Positions 1 through 12,282 of a DNA stretch of 64,000 nucleotides are shown here, piece by piece (positions within the stretch are counted from its first letter, which is position 1; the number at the start of each line of letters is the position of its first letter). The position numbers and the translations under genes are program-made. Origin of the DNA: Mallotus nudiflorus. Its lineage: Eukaryota; Streptophyta; Magnoliopsida; Malpighiales; Euphorbiaceae. A model generated the notes under the pieces. It made no database searches and had not been told where the DNA came from. It saw nothing but the letters and a program-made list of their open reading frames with translations. The DNA lies in contig CANTUR010000677.1 of the NCBI GenBank assembly GCA_947683625.1, positions 62,001 through 126,000 of the forward strand. The letters run 5' to 3'.

Positions 1-374
1 GTGTGTTTGGTTTAAATGAATAGTTTATGGAATCATTTGAAATGAATTCCGTATTTTGTTACATTGTGTTTGGTATAAATCTTGAACTCAATTTTTTTTC
101 AAAAATACTCTTTTAATTATACATAAGTTTTTGAAAATAAAAAAGAGAGGTGTTTTAGTCATTTAAAAGTATAGACTTAAAATTTGTGAAATTCGTTTGG
201 AAATTTCAACCATTTTGATAGAATTTGGTTTAGTTATAATCAATTCTACAAATTTAAAAATTTGAAATTGCAAATAAATTTCATACAAAATTTATTTAAA
301 CCAAACATTCATCATTTGGATTTGCAAATGAATTCCGTAAAATTTTATGGAATTCATTTAGACCAAACACGCTC
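1..374. mobile_element. MITE with terminal inverted repeats, touching the left edge
   Basis: The first 21 bases (GTGTGTTTGGTTTAAATGAAT) match the reverse complement of bases 352-372 at 19 of 21 positions. The interior is AT-rich and has further inverted matches, such as TTTGGTTTAGTTATAA against the AAACCAAAC near 299. There is no reading frame. This is the structure of a short non-autonomous DNA element. The left terminus may lie just outside the window, so the target duplication could not be checked. It lies in an intron of QSOX or just beyond the exons seen here. Confidence 0.75.
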
Positions 375-977
375 TAAGAATTAAAGAGCTTTAAAACTAG
401 AACTCAAAAAAAAAAAAAATAGAAATGATGCAATCTAGAAAAAAATGGAAGCTTCAAGGAAAACAGACATTTTTAATTTTATTAACAAATTGATTAATGG
501 GCACTTGGAAAGCAATGTATTCAGTCATTCATTTATGGTAGATTCTGAAAACCTAAGCAGCTGCCTTCATGATTTATAAACTAAATAAATTAACATGACA
601 TTTCATGCAGATGGAGACAAGACATGCAAGAAAACATGAGCCAAATAAAGATGGGCGACAAGAGACATGCAGGGAGATATGAACCAAATAAATAAGTAAA
701 TTAACACTTTAGAGGGACAACACTTTCTTTTTGAATTGTACAAATGGTGACAGTAAGTGTTGTAAATATCTCATAAAAATAATTCCATTTACGAGATCTA
801 ATAATAAGTTCATATACATCCATCTGCAAATTTGAATCAATTAATTCAATCACAATAGCAGGAAAAAAATATATCCAAAGCAGTAAAGAAACATGCTCAA
901 ACAGTATGTAACATCAAATTGATGATAAAACGCTGGCACCCAAAAGAATAGGAGAAGAAATGAAGGCAAACACCTAC

Positions 978-3900
978 CCAATATCCACGAGGAACTTCTT
1001 TACCACATATCTGGAAAGTGCTCAATATGCCCTTGCCATCACTGACAACTTCGTGTTTTCCATCTGGCGGGCACAAGTCATCAAAGTTTACCAGGATTTC
1101 TGCACTTCCCTTTCGGCACCTAATACAAATAGTCTAGAGTAAATCAATGAAGGAATCACCATACTTCATTTAGTGGATCTTAGTTCCAAAATTGTCATTC
1201 TCTACCTCTTAGAAGGATGATGTGCCACTAAAAGCTGAAGAAATTTGATGAGCGAAGCCCGAGTTTCTGACCTAATCATCTGTAGTGTGCGTGTTTGTAC
1301 ATGTGTGTATATATATATAGACAAACATATAAAGAGTAATAAGAAAAAAAAGAGAAGACGAAACCAACACAAGCAAACATACAAAGCATCTACCTTGTGT
1401 TCAACTATAATTTCAAAGGCAGTGGCTGTTGCCTCCTCAACATCATACACAGCACGTGCAATCTAGCAAAATCCATGCACTACAGAAGTTAACATCTCAG
1501 ACTATATAATACAGCTTATAATCAATGAAAATTTAAGCTATGCTAAAACAAAACCTGTCCAGGGTCTGATATATTTGATGGAAGATGCTCATTTTCAAAC
1601 TTCTCATCATCCAACCTATATGAGCTGCATAAAGTAACAAAAAGTAGAAATAAGGATAATAACTAGAGTTAAAAGGTCGTGTTGCATATAATTAAAAAAA
1701 AATTGCAACATATATTTATTAATAAGATTGATCGCTGAAAACAACAAAGACATATCAAAGTTATCCATGTTTCCAGACAAAAAAAATTTCCGCAGCTCAT
1801 AACAATACCAATAACTTCAACTGTCATGTAGACTTCCCAGTTCCCAACAGTCATCCAAATTATTTTTCCGATGATGTTGCATTATCTACATTTATTAGCT
1901 TAAAAACTCAAATATACTAATCCATAACACATTTCCTAGGAGTTTAAGAACAGTTCCTGTTGGTGTCTTTGGGTAGATACTGAAATACTGAATGATGCTT
2001 TTGTCTTACTGTCTACATAATTGACAAGCCTAGCACTATAAATGATATCGTACAGCTATACAGATACAACTTAAATGCATAAAAAGCCAGTGAATCCAAT
2101 ATATAACATTTGATGAAAATTACATAGCCAAGATGAGTAACTCCTAAATTATCCAACATTCAGACTATTACAAACATTGCAAAATTAGCACAAGTAGAAA
2201 CTGCATTAACTAGCAAGAAAAGAAGAAAAAAAGATATAAAAAAGAAATGTTTCCTACTAGTAATATAATTGTTAAACAATCAGAACTAGAAATGAGCATA
2301 GTAATAAATGAAACATAATCATCAGTGTCTTGATTGTAAAGCAACAATGATTATTACTGCAAAAAAGAGAGTACTATCCAGTACCCTTATCATAATGATA
2401 CAATTACTAACAAGTTTACTCGGTCTTCTCCTCTTGTTGTATATTTATACTAAACTTCATAAGTTGTAAAACCATCCATTTAAAAATTAAGTTAAGAAAT
2501 AAGTTTAGCTCAATAAGATAGCCAGATGTAAAAAAATCAATTAGCTTTTCAGGAAGATGTGAAACAATCTGGAAGCTAAGCAGGGACTTATTTCCATGAA
2601 GGTCACATGTGCAACAACACAGTGCCCCCACGAAACAGAAAGGTTTTACCTTCACTTGCAAGGCCTATAACAGTACATTAAACCCCATATTATATGGGCT
2701 GATAGATGGTTTTGTTTCTTAACTTAATTTTTAAATGGTTTCATCCATTATGTTTTTTGGATTGAATCTGATGAAATTGATAGCTAATGTTAAAAATTAA
2801 ATTTTCTATACAAAATTTATTATTAGCATAAAAAATATACCTATTGCACTTTTTTAATTTCTATTGCTTTCGCATGCTCCCAGAAACCTCTTTCCCTCTC
2901 TTTCACTCCTAAATGCCCCACACAAGAAACAAAGTTGTGAAGACAACGAGGTTTAACACTTGCATTTTTTTTTCTTTTTAAAATAGTTAAGTCTTTTTTC
3001 ATAGATAACTTTGTTATAAAAGAAATTTATCAATTATTAATCTGTTAGTTATTTGGGTAATCCATCTTTGACACCTACAATAGTTTGGTCAATTATTTTT
3101 TTGGTCATGTCGTCAATTCATTTTGTTAATGTTATTTTTTTTAATTGTATAAAATGAATTGACACATGATATGAAACCTCAACATTTTAGGCATGGTTTT
3201 AGCCATATAATTTACTATATCTATTGGTTCTTTTCATTATAATGACATTTCAGGCATCATTTTAGCTTATTAATTGACTATATATATAGGTTCTTTTATT
3301 TATAATGTTTTATATCTCCATTTCTTAAGACTTTTTTTCTTCTTATACTATCATTGGTACACCTAAAAGATTTTTTTGTTACAGATTATATATTTAAACT
3401 AGGAATAGCAAAAACAAATTGGAGGAATGACAGTATCCTGGATAGGCCTGTGATTCCATGCCACACAAAAGGCACCATTGTGCAACAGGTGTTTACCTTC
3501 ATCTCCAGGATGATTTTATTTTTTAATTAAAAGTGTTTCTCATGCAGCACTTGAATGCACAAAAAAAAAAATAATAATCTCACACTAAACATACATGGTC
3601 AAGAAGAGTCCTCAGTTAAAAAGTTTTAACCCAATGAGCATCTTAACAGATCTGTTACTTGGTTCATATAAAAAAATTGATGACCTTGAGCATTATCTTA
3701 ATAATACAAGGGTAGTTGCAATAAAGGTCGATTTGAGAATCAAAAACTAAAATGAATCAAAAACTACGCCAAATAAAAGAGTAAAATCAGCAAGCTACTG
3801 ATAGGCCAAACCCAAACTGCCAAAGAACATACATCCACCGTAGGTCCACTAATAATAATATTCAAAGGCAAAGGGCACCAAAATAGAGCATTATGGCCAT

Positions 3901-5257
3901 GTTTCAGTAGCACAACACTGGGTAATTTTGATGTCACGCCTTCAAGGCAAAACACTGAGTATATTGCCATCAAAGGATGTCAACAAAACAAGAAATGGTT
4001 GAGGAGATCATACCTGCCTAACTGCTTATTGATCCAATTAAGCAATCGTTCAGCTGTCCGTCCATCATCAATTACACGTATTTCACTTTTCTCCTCCTTA
4101 GGTTCCCAACTACCAGATACAAACTTTGAAGGTGGGCCCCAAAATAGCATGGGATAGTGACTCACAGAAAATTTATCACAAAGTTTATTATTTATCTGCG
4201 CTGCCAAGCAAGTCAGAACACTTATCACTAAGAAAGGAAGTCAGTTTATTTAAAGTGTTGAAGTATATTATATTATGTATGGAAGAAAGGAAGGCAGAGT
4301 CTAAACCTTCAACGCACAATCCACCCTCGCCATCAATACAACACCTGGATGCACTGCATCAGGTCCATTGAAAAGCCTTGCAACCTTTTCATAATGGGGC
4401 TGCATATTTAAAGGTTCAAAACCAAGAAAAATAAGGACATATTATACAAAAAAAAAAAAAATGGTAAACACAAAACCTGTTCTAATCAATACCTTATAAT
4501 TTCGGCAAGCAGGGCACCTAAAAAACAAATAATTGCAAAGAAAGCTTAGTATCACACGACATAAAAACACTAATAGAAAACAACACACCTATACATATAT
4601 AAAAACGATTCATTTTTGGGAGACAAGAAGACCTTTTTGTACCACATAAGGTACTCAATTCACATAAATTTGAAAAGAGAGGGAGTTCAATTAGGTCTCA
4701 ATTTATGTGAATTGAATCAAACATAATGTAAAGAAAACTGAGACATATGCACAAATCTGGAAGTTAAAAAAAAAAAAAAAAGGCCATTGTGCATATCAAA
4801 AAGCAAATAGACAATTTCAAGTCTTGATTACCACCCACAATCCAAAACATCAAATTGATTGATATTATGATGTTTTTCAATCAAATCAACTTCAAAAAAC
4901 GCAACAATTCCACAGCCATACTATCAAAATCCCTAAAACGAAAAATAAAAACCATAAAAATCACTTCTTTTTTTATATCTTGCAAATACCAAAATTTAAA
5001 ATCAAATACCCTTTTAGAGTAAAGAAAACTAACCAGTGAGCAAAGAACTCAACGACGGAAAAAGCAGCAGGAGTGTCTCTAAGAACAGAATCAAAACTCG
5101 AGACATTCAAATCAACGGCGAAATCGGGCTTAACAGTGTTGTGTTTGCTTATTTCTCTAAGAATCGAACGCGATCCAGAAGGAAACGACGCCACATTAGC
5201 ACTATAGCAGAGCAGTAAGAGCAAATTCACGATCAGAATGGAACATATTCGAGACAT
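978..5257 (-). CDS. QSOX1: Quiescin-sulfhydryl oxidase, 5' part (8 exons; 3' part off the left edge)
   Basis: QSOX enzymes make disulfide bonds in secreted proteins, passing electrons from a thioredoxin-type domain to an FAD-binding Erv/ALR domain and then to oxygen. Exons read on the minus strand: 5257-5034, 4517-4493, 4399-4307, 4195-4014, 1624-1555, 1462-1394, 1279-1206, 1119-978, all with GT/AG borders and matching phases. The start ATG (5257) is followed by a signal peptide (residues 1 to about 24, Leu-rich). The thioredoxin domain holds the split motif W-CPAC around residue 76. Later exons match plant QSOX, with KLCDKFSVSHYPMLFWGPP, DVEEAT and CRKGSAEILVNFDDLCP. The Erv/ALR half and membrane anchor are not in the window; no exon for them was found in 1-977. 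No stop or frameshift is visible, so the gene looks functional. QSOX1 and QSOX2 cannot be told apart from this part. Confidence 0.93.
1625..4013 (-). other. Large intron 4 of QSOX (2.4 kb)
   Basis: This stretch separates the exon ending ...INKQLG (4014) from the exon starting S-Y-R-L-D-D (1624). It begins GTATGA and ends TGCAG on the minus strand. It is AT-rich with poly-A/T runs and several short frames without family motifs. I see no nested gene. Confidence 0.8.
4493..4517 (-). other. QSOX1: 25-nt microexon of QSOX encoding the CPAC redox centre
   Basis: Exon 1 ends in TG just before GTTAGT at 5033. The microexon starts with G after an AG at 4519-4518 and ends AAG before GTATTG at 4492. 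It completes Trp and adds C-P-A-C-R-N-Y-K. The next exon opens in phase with PHYEKVARLFNGPDAVHPG. Skipping it would remove both catalytic cysteines and shift the frame. Confidence 0.9.
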
Positions 5258-5571
5258 GGGAATCAGATTTTTGCTATTCTATAGAAGAAAGCTATTCAGC
5301 TTTTGTAGATTTCGTTATGTTATTATGGAATTTTGCTTTCGGAAATTTTATCAGGCTGAGCTGAAGAACAAGGGATCTGAATTGTTTCGAGGTGAACGGC
5401 GGCGAAGGAGCGGAGGGGGAGCTGGTGATGGTGGTGGGTGGTGAAAGTTCCGGGCCGAAAGGGTGACGCGTCATGCACCGCTTAGATCTTGCGTTCTAAA
5501 TTCATTAAAATATAGAAACGGTACTTTGTGGTTTTCTGGGCCCATTTTACATCATTAAGCTATTTTATTTT
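5258..5571 (-). promoter_or_regulatory. 5' flank and untranslated region of QSOX
   Basis: This is the only moderately GC-rich stretch near the QSOX start codon, with a (GGCGGC/GGAG)-rich patch near 5395-5440. Short frames here on both strands have no known domain. It probably holds the 5' UTR and core promoter, but I could not place a TATA box. The upstream border is set by the duplicated target site of the next MITE. Confidence 0.5.
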
Positions 5572-6087
5572 GTCCAAATGCTCCTTTTCATCCTGAACTT
5601 TACCCTGTGAGTTTATTAACCCTTTAATTGTTACATTTATATATTACACATCTCAAGTTTTATTTTGTTTTTATATTACTCATAATTTAACATTTCAATT
5701 TTCTATTAAACACATGCATTACCAATATAGATAAGCGATTAAAATTAAATAAATTCAAGTGCGTCTGTCACTGTAGTACTATGGTGATATAAGTACAAAA
5801 TGAAAGTTAAAGTATGCAATAGGTAATTTTTTAAAAAATTAGGGGTGCAATAAATCAAAATGATAAAGTTTAAAGGTGAAAAAGAGTTTTTCAGCCTATT
5901 GAAATATATCCATATTGGCATCATATTTGAATGTCAACTCATGTTCTGTATACACGCTCTAATGCTCTAAATTATGAGTGATATAGATATAAAATATAAG
6001 TTGAGATGTGTAATAGATAGATTTGAAAGTTAAAATGTGCAATAGACCAAAAGGATAAAGTTCATAGGTAAAAAGAAGTATTTGGAC
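5572..6087. mobile_element. Mutator-type foldback MITE with perfect 9-bp target duplication
   Basis: The element starts GTCCAAATGCTCC and ends with the imperfect inverse (near-match over about 30 bp, ending TTTGGAC). TTTTATTTT stands at 5563-5571 and again at 6088-6096, a perfect 9-bp direct repeat. Longer inverted arms extend inward (CATCTCAAG near 5649 against GAGATGTG near 6003), so most of the element folds into a hairpin. There is no coding capacity. A 9-bp duplication is typical of Mutator-like elements. Confidence 0.85.
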
Positions 6088-6151
6088 TTTTATTTTCATA
6101 CCCAAAGGCCAACATCGATGCTTAATTAAAAAAAAAAAAGCAATAATAATA

Positions 6152-7460
6152 AATAAAAACTGCAAATTTTGTGTCTAAAGTTTTCTGTTTTTTCTATTTG
6201 AATGTCTAATTTTTTCTTTTTTTACAATTAAGTATTTAAACTATCCAAATATATAATAAGTCAGTGTTTCTGATTGATTTGGTGATGACTATGCACTTAG
6301 TTGAATCGAATGCACTCCACTTTCTATACAATCAATTGTCATGTCATCAACCACTTATGCACATTATTGAAATTTACAAAATTATCCCTACATTATTTGA
6401 TAAATTTAAAATTAAAACTTTATTAAAAAAATTAAAAACACAAACAACAAGCCTCTCCACAATATTTAAGAAAAAATAAAGAACCAAAAAATCAAAATAG
6501 ATATTTAATCTGTGCATTCATTGAAATTTTTAGGGTAAAAAAAATTTGATTACAGAAAGGATGGATACACATGCTCATATTTTTAGGGTAAAAAAACCAT
6601 GTTTGTGAAATATTGCGCCAAACTTGTTTAAATCATAAAAATCCATAACTTGCTCTGATGAAGTTTTGATCAATCAAGGGCTAAAGTTGTTATATTAAGT
6701 TTGAAAGATATGCAAACAAAATACAAATTGGAGCAAACAATTGTAAGGGAAAAATTAACTAGAAGATTATAGCAATAAGAGCAACTCAATAAGATTGGAT
6801 GCACCAAGGTATGTAACTTGATAGTTATCTAACTATTAGATTACCCACATGCGTGAGGAGATAACCTCTATGTTATTCATATATTTCCTATGCCTAATGC
6901 ATAAGTAATAAAGAATTTCTATGTTTATAGATTGCACCCACCTTTCGAAAATCATCATTTGCAAAATTTTCAACCAACCTAGTACCTAATGAAAGGAATC
7001 CTCAACCCAATGGACTATATGCAATAATGCCAATGTCTAGTTCTCCGAAAATAGAAGAAAGATGACATCAAAATCAAGAACCTATATGTGTATTCCATAA
7101 ACATGTCAAATTTATTTATTCTAAATTCCATAAATAATAAAGTTGTTGTCACTTGCAAGAGGGAGTAATATCTTCCTCTACATCTCCAGTTCCCAATATG
7201 AAGAAGGAGAACAGTGCAACCTAGGACAATTTTGTAAATTCAAATAAATTGCATAAGTGGTTAATGACATGGTAATGCATTGTGTAAAATATAGAGCCCA
7301 TTTCATCCAACTAAGCACACGGTCATCATCAAATCGACTGGAAGTACTAACTTGTTATTTATTTAGAAAGTTTAAATACTTAATTGTAAAAAAAAAAAAA
7401 GTTAAACATTCAAATAAAAAAAAATAAAAAAGTTCAGATACCAAATTTATAATTTTTCCT
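6152..7460. mobile_element. Long-TIR Mutator-like element (Pack-MULE candidate)
   Basis: Bases about 6152-6385 align inverted to about 7225-7460 (about 235 bp, with small indels). Shared landmarks are ACAATTAAGTATTTAAAC, GTGATGAC/GTCATCATC and CATCAACCACTTATGC/GCATAAGTGGTTAATG. The interior of about 850 bp is not a transposase. It carries aldo-keto reductase exons on the minus strand (separate entry). The exact ends and target duplication are blurred by flanking AATAAT repeats. Confidence 0.75.
6934..7215 (-). pseudogene. Captured aldo-keto reductase gene fragment (two exons and the intron)
   Basis: Read on the minus strand, about 7215-7153 encodes a degraded segment ending G-DVEED-ITPSCK. 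After about 110 bp of intron-like sequence, about 7044-6934 encodes ELDIGIIAYSPLG, a stop, then GFLSLGTRLVENF and DFRK. Plant aldo-keto reductases of the perakine-reductase / auxin-induced PCNT115-like group have this same run ([28 protein letters not shown]), with an intron in a matching place. The parent enzyme reduces carbonyls with NADPH. Here only a central piece remains, with one stop and a lost acceptor AG. It cannot make an enzyme but could be transcribed. It lies between the TIRs of a Mutator-like element, as in Pack-MULE gene capture. Confidence 0.7.
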
Positions 7461-7480
7461 GATAATAATAATAATAATAA

Positions 7481-8646
7481 GGGATAAATATATAAACGGT
7501 GTCTAAACTTTTTTACTTTTACTATTTTGTTGTTTGATTTTTTTTTTATATATAATTAGATGTCTAAACCTGTAAAAAATTTCTAAAATAGTGTCTCTAG
7601 CAGGTTTTACAGGTTAAAGTGTTTATGTGTCTTTTTTAAATAGTAAATTGACTTAAATGTCTTTTTTAATATTAGATTCATGTTTGATTTTTAATTTAAA
7701 ATTTTATTTTTTTTTACTTATATATATTAAATTTAAAAGTAAAATATATTGATTAAAATAAAATAAAATAAAATAATTAAATTATTATTATTAAAAAAAT
7801 AAAAATATTAAATTTATTTTCAAATTTACCTGAAAGAGTGAAAAGAAAATTAATTTAGCTTAAATAAAAATACAAGGAAAATTTTATTTCTTATAATTAA
7901 ATAATAAATTTTTAATGGATAAAAATTTTATTTCACTAAAATTATGAACAAAAAATTAAATTCAACCATTATAATTAATAAAATAAAAATATTTAATTTT
8001 CTAGTTTAATATGATAAACAAAAAAATAATTTTCTCATATCTAATACTTTACAAAAATTCTTTTATATTAAACAAAGTTTAATATAAAAGAAAGGTACTT
8101 AAGTCAATTAACTATTTAAAAATAAGACAAATAATCACTTTAACCTATAAAATATGCTAAAGACACTATTTTAGAAATTTTTTGCAAGTTCAGATACTTA
8201 ATTGTAAAAAAAAAAAATTATTCGAACACCAAAATAGCAAAAGTAAAAAATTTCGAACACTATTTTAGAAATTTTTTGAAAGTTCAGACACTTAATTGTA
8301 AAAAAAAAATTATTCGAACACCATTTTATGCATTTATCCCTAATAATAACTAGCGGTTTATATATATATTTGCAAGTTCAGAAACTTAATTGTAAAAAAA
8401 AATTATTCAAACACCAAAATAGCAAAAGTAAAAAATTTCAAACACCATTTTAGAAATTTTTAAAAGTTTAGGCACTTAATTGTAAAAAAAAAATTATTCG
8501 AACACCAAAATAGCAAAAGTAAAAAATTTCAAACACCATTTTTGAAATTTGTTGAAAGTTCAAACACTTAATTGTAAAAAAAATTTATTCGAACACCAAA
8601 ATAGCAAAAGTAAAAAAGTTCGAACACCATTTTATGCATTTATCCC
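7481..8646. mobile_element. Mutator-like foldback element with duplicated right end
   Basis: The left end GGGATAAATATATAAA is mirrored by ATGCATTTATCCC at 8328-8340 and again ending at 8646. TAATAATAA flanks the first form (7472-7480 and 8341-8349), though it lies in simple AAT repeats. The right half is built of repeated blocks of about 110-130 bp with the phrase TTCGAACACCAAAATAGCAA at 8221, 8500 and 8590 and the variant at 8407. Together with the flank TAATAATAACTAGC it has been duplicated. There is no reading frame. Confidence 0.65.
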
Positions 8647-9162
8647 TAATAATAATAATACTAATAATAACTAGCAGTTTACATATATGTGTATATATAT
8701 ATTTATTTACTTATATCAAATATCTCCTAGTTGAACAATTGGTAGAACGATCATCAAGTGTTAAAAAAATCACAGTAGATTTCCACAAAACAAACAAAAG
8801 ATAATGTTGGACTAAAAAAAAAATACATTCTTGTTTACATTTATAGTATTATTTCTTCCATGCATCCATTTAAACATGATCACAAGAAAATTACAGAAAA
8901 TAATTTAAATGGACAGACACTTATCTATATTGGAAGTTCTCTTATATATCACATCCTAAAAAAATATAAATTACATATTCATCCAATATAGACAATAGTA
9001 TTATTACAAATACTATCATTCTTAGTTTGTTGGCTAAATTAAAATTTCACATAACACAATTAATATAACTATGAATAATTAATTCATACAAGTATTCAAA
9101 CCATGGATCTAAAAATATAGAAATAGTAAGAGAACTTACAGAGAGATAGCTTTCTACTCACA
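8647..9162 (-). other. AT-rich flank passing into V2 viral leader (minus)
   Basis: From about 9035 the sequence matches, inverted, the V2 pararetrovirus leader (compare 25560-25700). Further left only scraps recur, such as the TCTATATTGGAAGTTCTCTTA phrase near 8922 that is also at 12606 and 12683. No gene is seen. Confidence 0.6.
9158..9162. repeat. Target-site duplication of LTR A (TCACA), left copy
   Basis: TCACA precedes the LTR at 9158-9162 and follows it at 12278-12282. The flanking sequence is continuous viral leader once the LTR is left out (compare 25690-25705). Confidence 0.85.
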
Positions 9163-12100
9163 TGTCACGACCCGAACCCAGGGCACGTGACTGGCACTAG
9201 GAAATGGGAAAGCATAAAGCTATCGAATCTCATAGTAAGCCTTAAAAAAATGCAGAATATATAAACTTTGAAACCTTACAATAAATAATTAAATCACAAT
9301 GCACATTATCAAACTGATTTTTCTCCATATAATTTAAACTATAATATCATAGTGCATAAAATAAATAAACTTTAGTTATACAAATAATATCTCAATACAC
9401 AACATTATAAATACATGATATCCCAAATAAAATATGCAGTTATACAATTTTCTCTACTGTAGTACATGAAAATAAATTTAACACAACTAAGTAGACCTAC
9501 GTAGAATAGCCAGTGAAGAAACTACATTTCAAAGAGAAGTAGGCCTAACAGAAAAGTCTTAAACTCCTAAAAAAAAATAAATTGAGGGGAATCAGACCTC
9601 ACTGAGTAAGTTAATAAAAGAGCTATACGGTTTAAAAACCTTTTTGAAAATTATTTAGATATAGTGAAAATAATTTATAACATATATATATATATATAGC
9701 TTTTGAAAAATCTCGATAAAACCCTAATCCTAATTCTAAATGGTCAACTGAGCTCACTTAATCCAAATAGACTGTCGATTTTTGAGAGCAGAGGCACCAA
9801 GCTGCAGTCATACACTTAATCCAAGTATATGGCACTAGCGACCCCCGAGAGCTAAGGCATCCACTGAGTCACCTATCTCAGTCCATCCTTAACTTTCCAT
9901 ATCACTGGCGGTCCTCGAGAGTAGAGGCTTCTACCGAGACACCCGTCCTAGTTTATAACCATAAGTCATGCATATTTTAGGATCCTTTTCTCAATCTCCA
10001 CCATGTGCACATGGTCCTGGTGAAACCCACCAGGTAGCCCGTTCTACCAAAATTTCTCAAAACTAGTTTTTTTATAAATAAATAAATAAATTGCAATAAA
10101 ATTCTCGATAACAATATTTATTTCAAATCGATAATGTAAATTATACTAAAAATATGAGTGCACACAATTTGTAAAGAAAACACACGCACAAATCAGTTTA
10201 TTAACTTACAGGATGAGCGAGATGGCTGACGACCGCAAGTCTGCCTTGATCCAGAAGCTCCCGCTTCGGTAATCTCTAAAAATAATATATTCATTTTCAA
10301 AATCATACTTATGGAATAAGAAGGGAAATTAATAAAATTTACGAGACTCTAGAATGACTCGGGAAAAATCAGATAAGAGTCGATAGATTGGAATATCCTA
10401 ATTCATGCTAGAAAATTACGGAAGATGTCACATTTTATGAGAAAATCTACCAAAATTTCGGCAGAGTCTCCCCTGTAAAACGAACATCTCTCTACCGTAG
10501 ATAGAGCCATTCCTGCATAGAAAAATGCACTTCTAGCATTCATACTCAACCATACTCGGGTCAGTTTTCCAATACTGCATTTAGCCCGATTGAGTTTACA
10601 ACCCAACCAAACAACACAACTTAATTATAATTAATAAAATTCACATTTAATTACTTAAATAGTTTAATTATATAATAAAATTAGTTTAAAACCCATTTTA
10701 TTACCAAAATAATATATAATATATTATTTGAAAACAATTTTCAAAAATTAGTATGAATTAGTTAAAAATAGTAAATAATTTGTAAAAAAACATTTTAATT
10801 CTGTAAATAATATTAAAACCAACTAAAACATATTATTTAGCTATAATTAGCACAAAATTATGTATTTACCCCTATAATACAAAAATATACATAATATCCT
10901 ATTGTTACTCAAAAATTCTATAAATGCATAAAAATTATTTCCTCAACATATATATTATTAATATTAACTAAAACACATCTTTAAACCATTATTTCAACAA
11001 AAATTCAACTCTAACCTAATTATTCAATTTTGACATAAACTATAAAAATTCATAAAAATTATATAATATTTTCAAAAATTAATTTCTCAACACTAAAATT
11101 AATAAAAATATATAATATCACTAAATCAACCAATTTTATAATTTAATAAATTAATTTACAAAAATTAATAAAATAATAATAAAATATTCACAAATTCACA
11201 AATTCACAAAAATCAAAATAAATTCCAAAAATCATACAAAAATTCATAGAGATAGATTGAGCTACTAGGAATCACATTTATAAAGGGAGTTTGCAAGATT
11301 CAAGCTAAATCAAGCTAAAAAAAATTTGAAACCTTAGAACTCAAAAACTAAAAATCAACAAAAACTCAATCAAATGGAGATTAAAGCTTAAACTAAGCTT
11401 GAATTAGTGCTCACCGATGCAAGAGGAAGAGAAAGACACTGGAAACGTGTGAAACGGTGTCCGAAAATGGAGGTTGTCGGAGTTAATGGGGTTCTCGGCT
11501 TCTCTTCAAAAATAGACATTGCAGGCGCCGGAGAAGATGATGCAGAGCGGCGGAGCTGGCAGAGGAAGGTGGGTGGTCAGCCAAATGTCGGGGAGGCATA
11601 GTGAGGGTTGAAGAATCGGGTTGCACGAGGAGAGCAGAAGAAGATGTGTTCTGTGTTTTTTTTTTCTTTCTCGTTTTTGTACATGTATATACATATTTAA
11701 CTAATAAAACTATATAATATAATATAATACTTTTTATTAAATAAGTCTTTAGTCAAACAATCTCCTCCACAAATAATATATATACATATATATATATACA
11801 CACACACACATATATAGATAACACAAAATAATAAAATATTACACACATAAAATAATAATAAACCCTAATTATGAGTGTGTGTGTATATATAATAATAATA
11901 ATAATAATAATAACAACAACAACCATGCAAATAATGTAGTTTAATAATAATAATAATAATAATAATAATGATGATGATGATGATGATAATGATGATGATG
12001 ATGATGATAAAAATAGACAATACCATTTTAAAAATAAAATAACATTAGTACTTAAATAATATTATTAAAATAATTCTTTTCAAAGTAGTAAATATACCGT

Positions 12101-12277
12101 AAATATATTTCCAAATAATAAGTTTCAAAATAAATATTTATGTAGAAAATTATAATTAAACATAAAATAATAAATATTAACCACAAAATAATTAAATAAT
12201 TAAATATAACTTTTGAATTTATTAACACCACATATCTCGTTTTAAAAAAAATTAATTTAAAAACTAGGGTTATTACA
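9163..12277 (+). mobile_element. Solo LTR A, 3.1 kb, probably Ty3/gypsy
   Basis: It starts TGTCACGACCCGAACC and ends AGGGTTATTACA (TG...CA), with a 5-bp direct repeat on each side. No primer-binding site, polypurine tract or gag-pol is inside. It shares many blocks with LTR B (14811-18060) and inverted with LTR C: the CCTCACTGAGT phrase near 9597, the CCCACCAGGTAGC phrase near 10027, and the ATCTCTCTACC block near 10486. A length over 3 kb and the TGTCACGACCC start suggest the Tekay/Del chromoviruses, but that family call is an inference. Short frames such as 10403-10606 and 11407-11601 are not genes. Confidence 0.85.
11886..12011. repeat. AAT / GAT microsatellites in LTR A
   Basis: Runs of AAT (about 11889-11912 and 11943-11967) are followed by imperfect GAT repeats to about 12008. 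Confidence 0.9.
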
Positions 12278-12282
12278 TCACA

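Noticed and set aside
4973..5033. C-terminal extension of the first QSOX reading frame (after W-L-V-F-F)
   Set aside because: It is intron read-through; the donor GTTAGT at 5033 and the microexon give the conserved WCPAC.
8200..8646. Regularly spaced repeats resembling a CRISPR array
   Set aside because: The repeats are arms of a foldback DNA element, AT-rich, unequal in length and in a plant genome. No cas genes.
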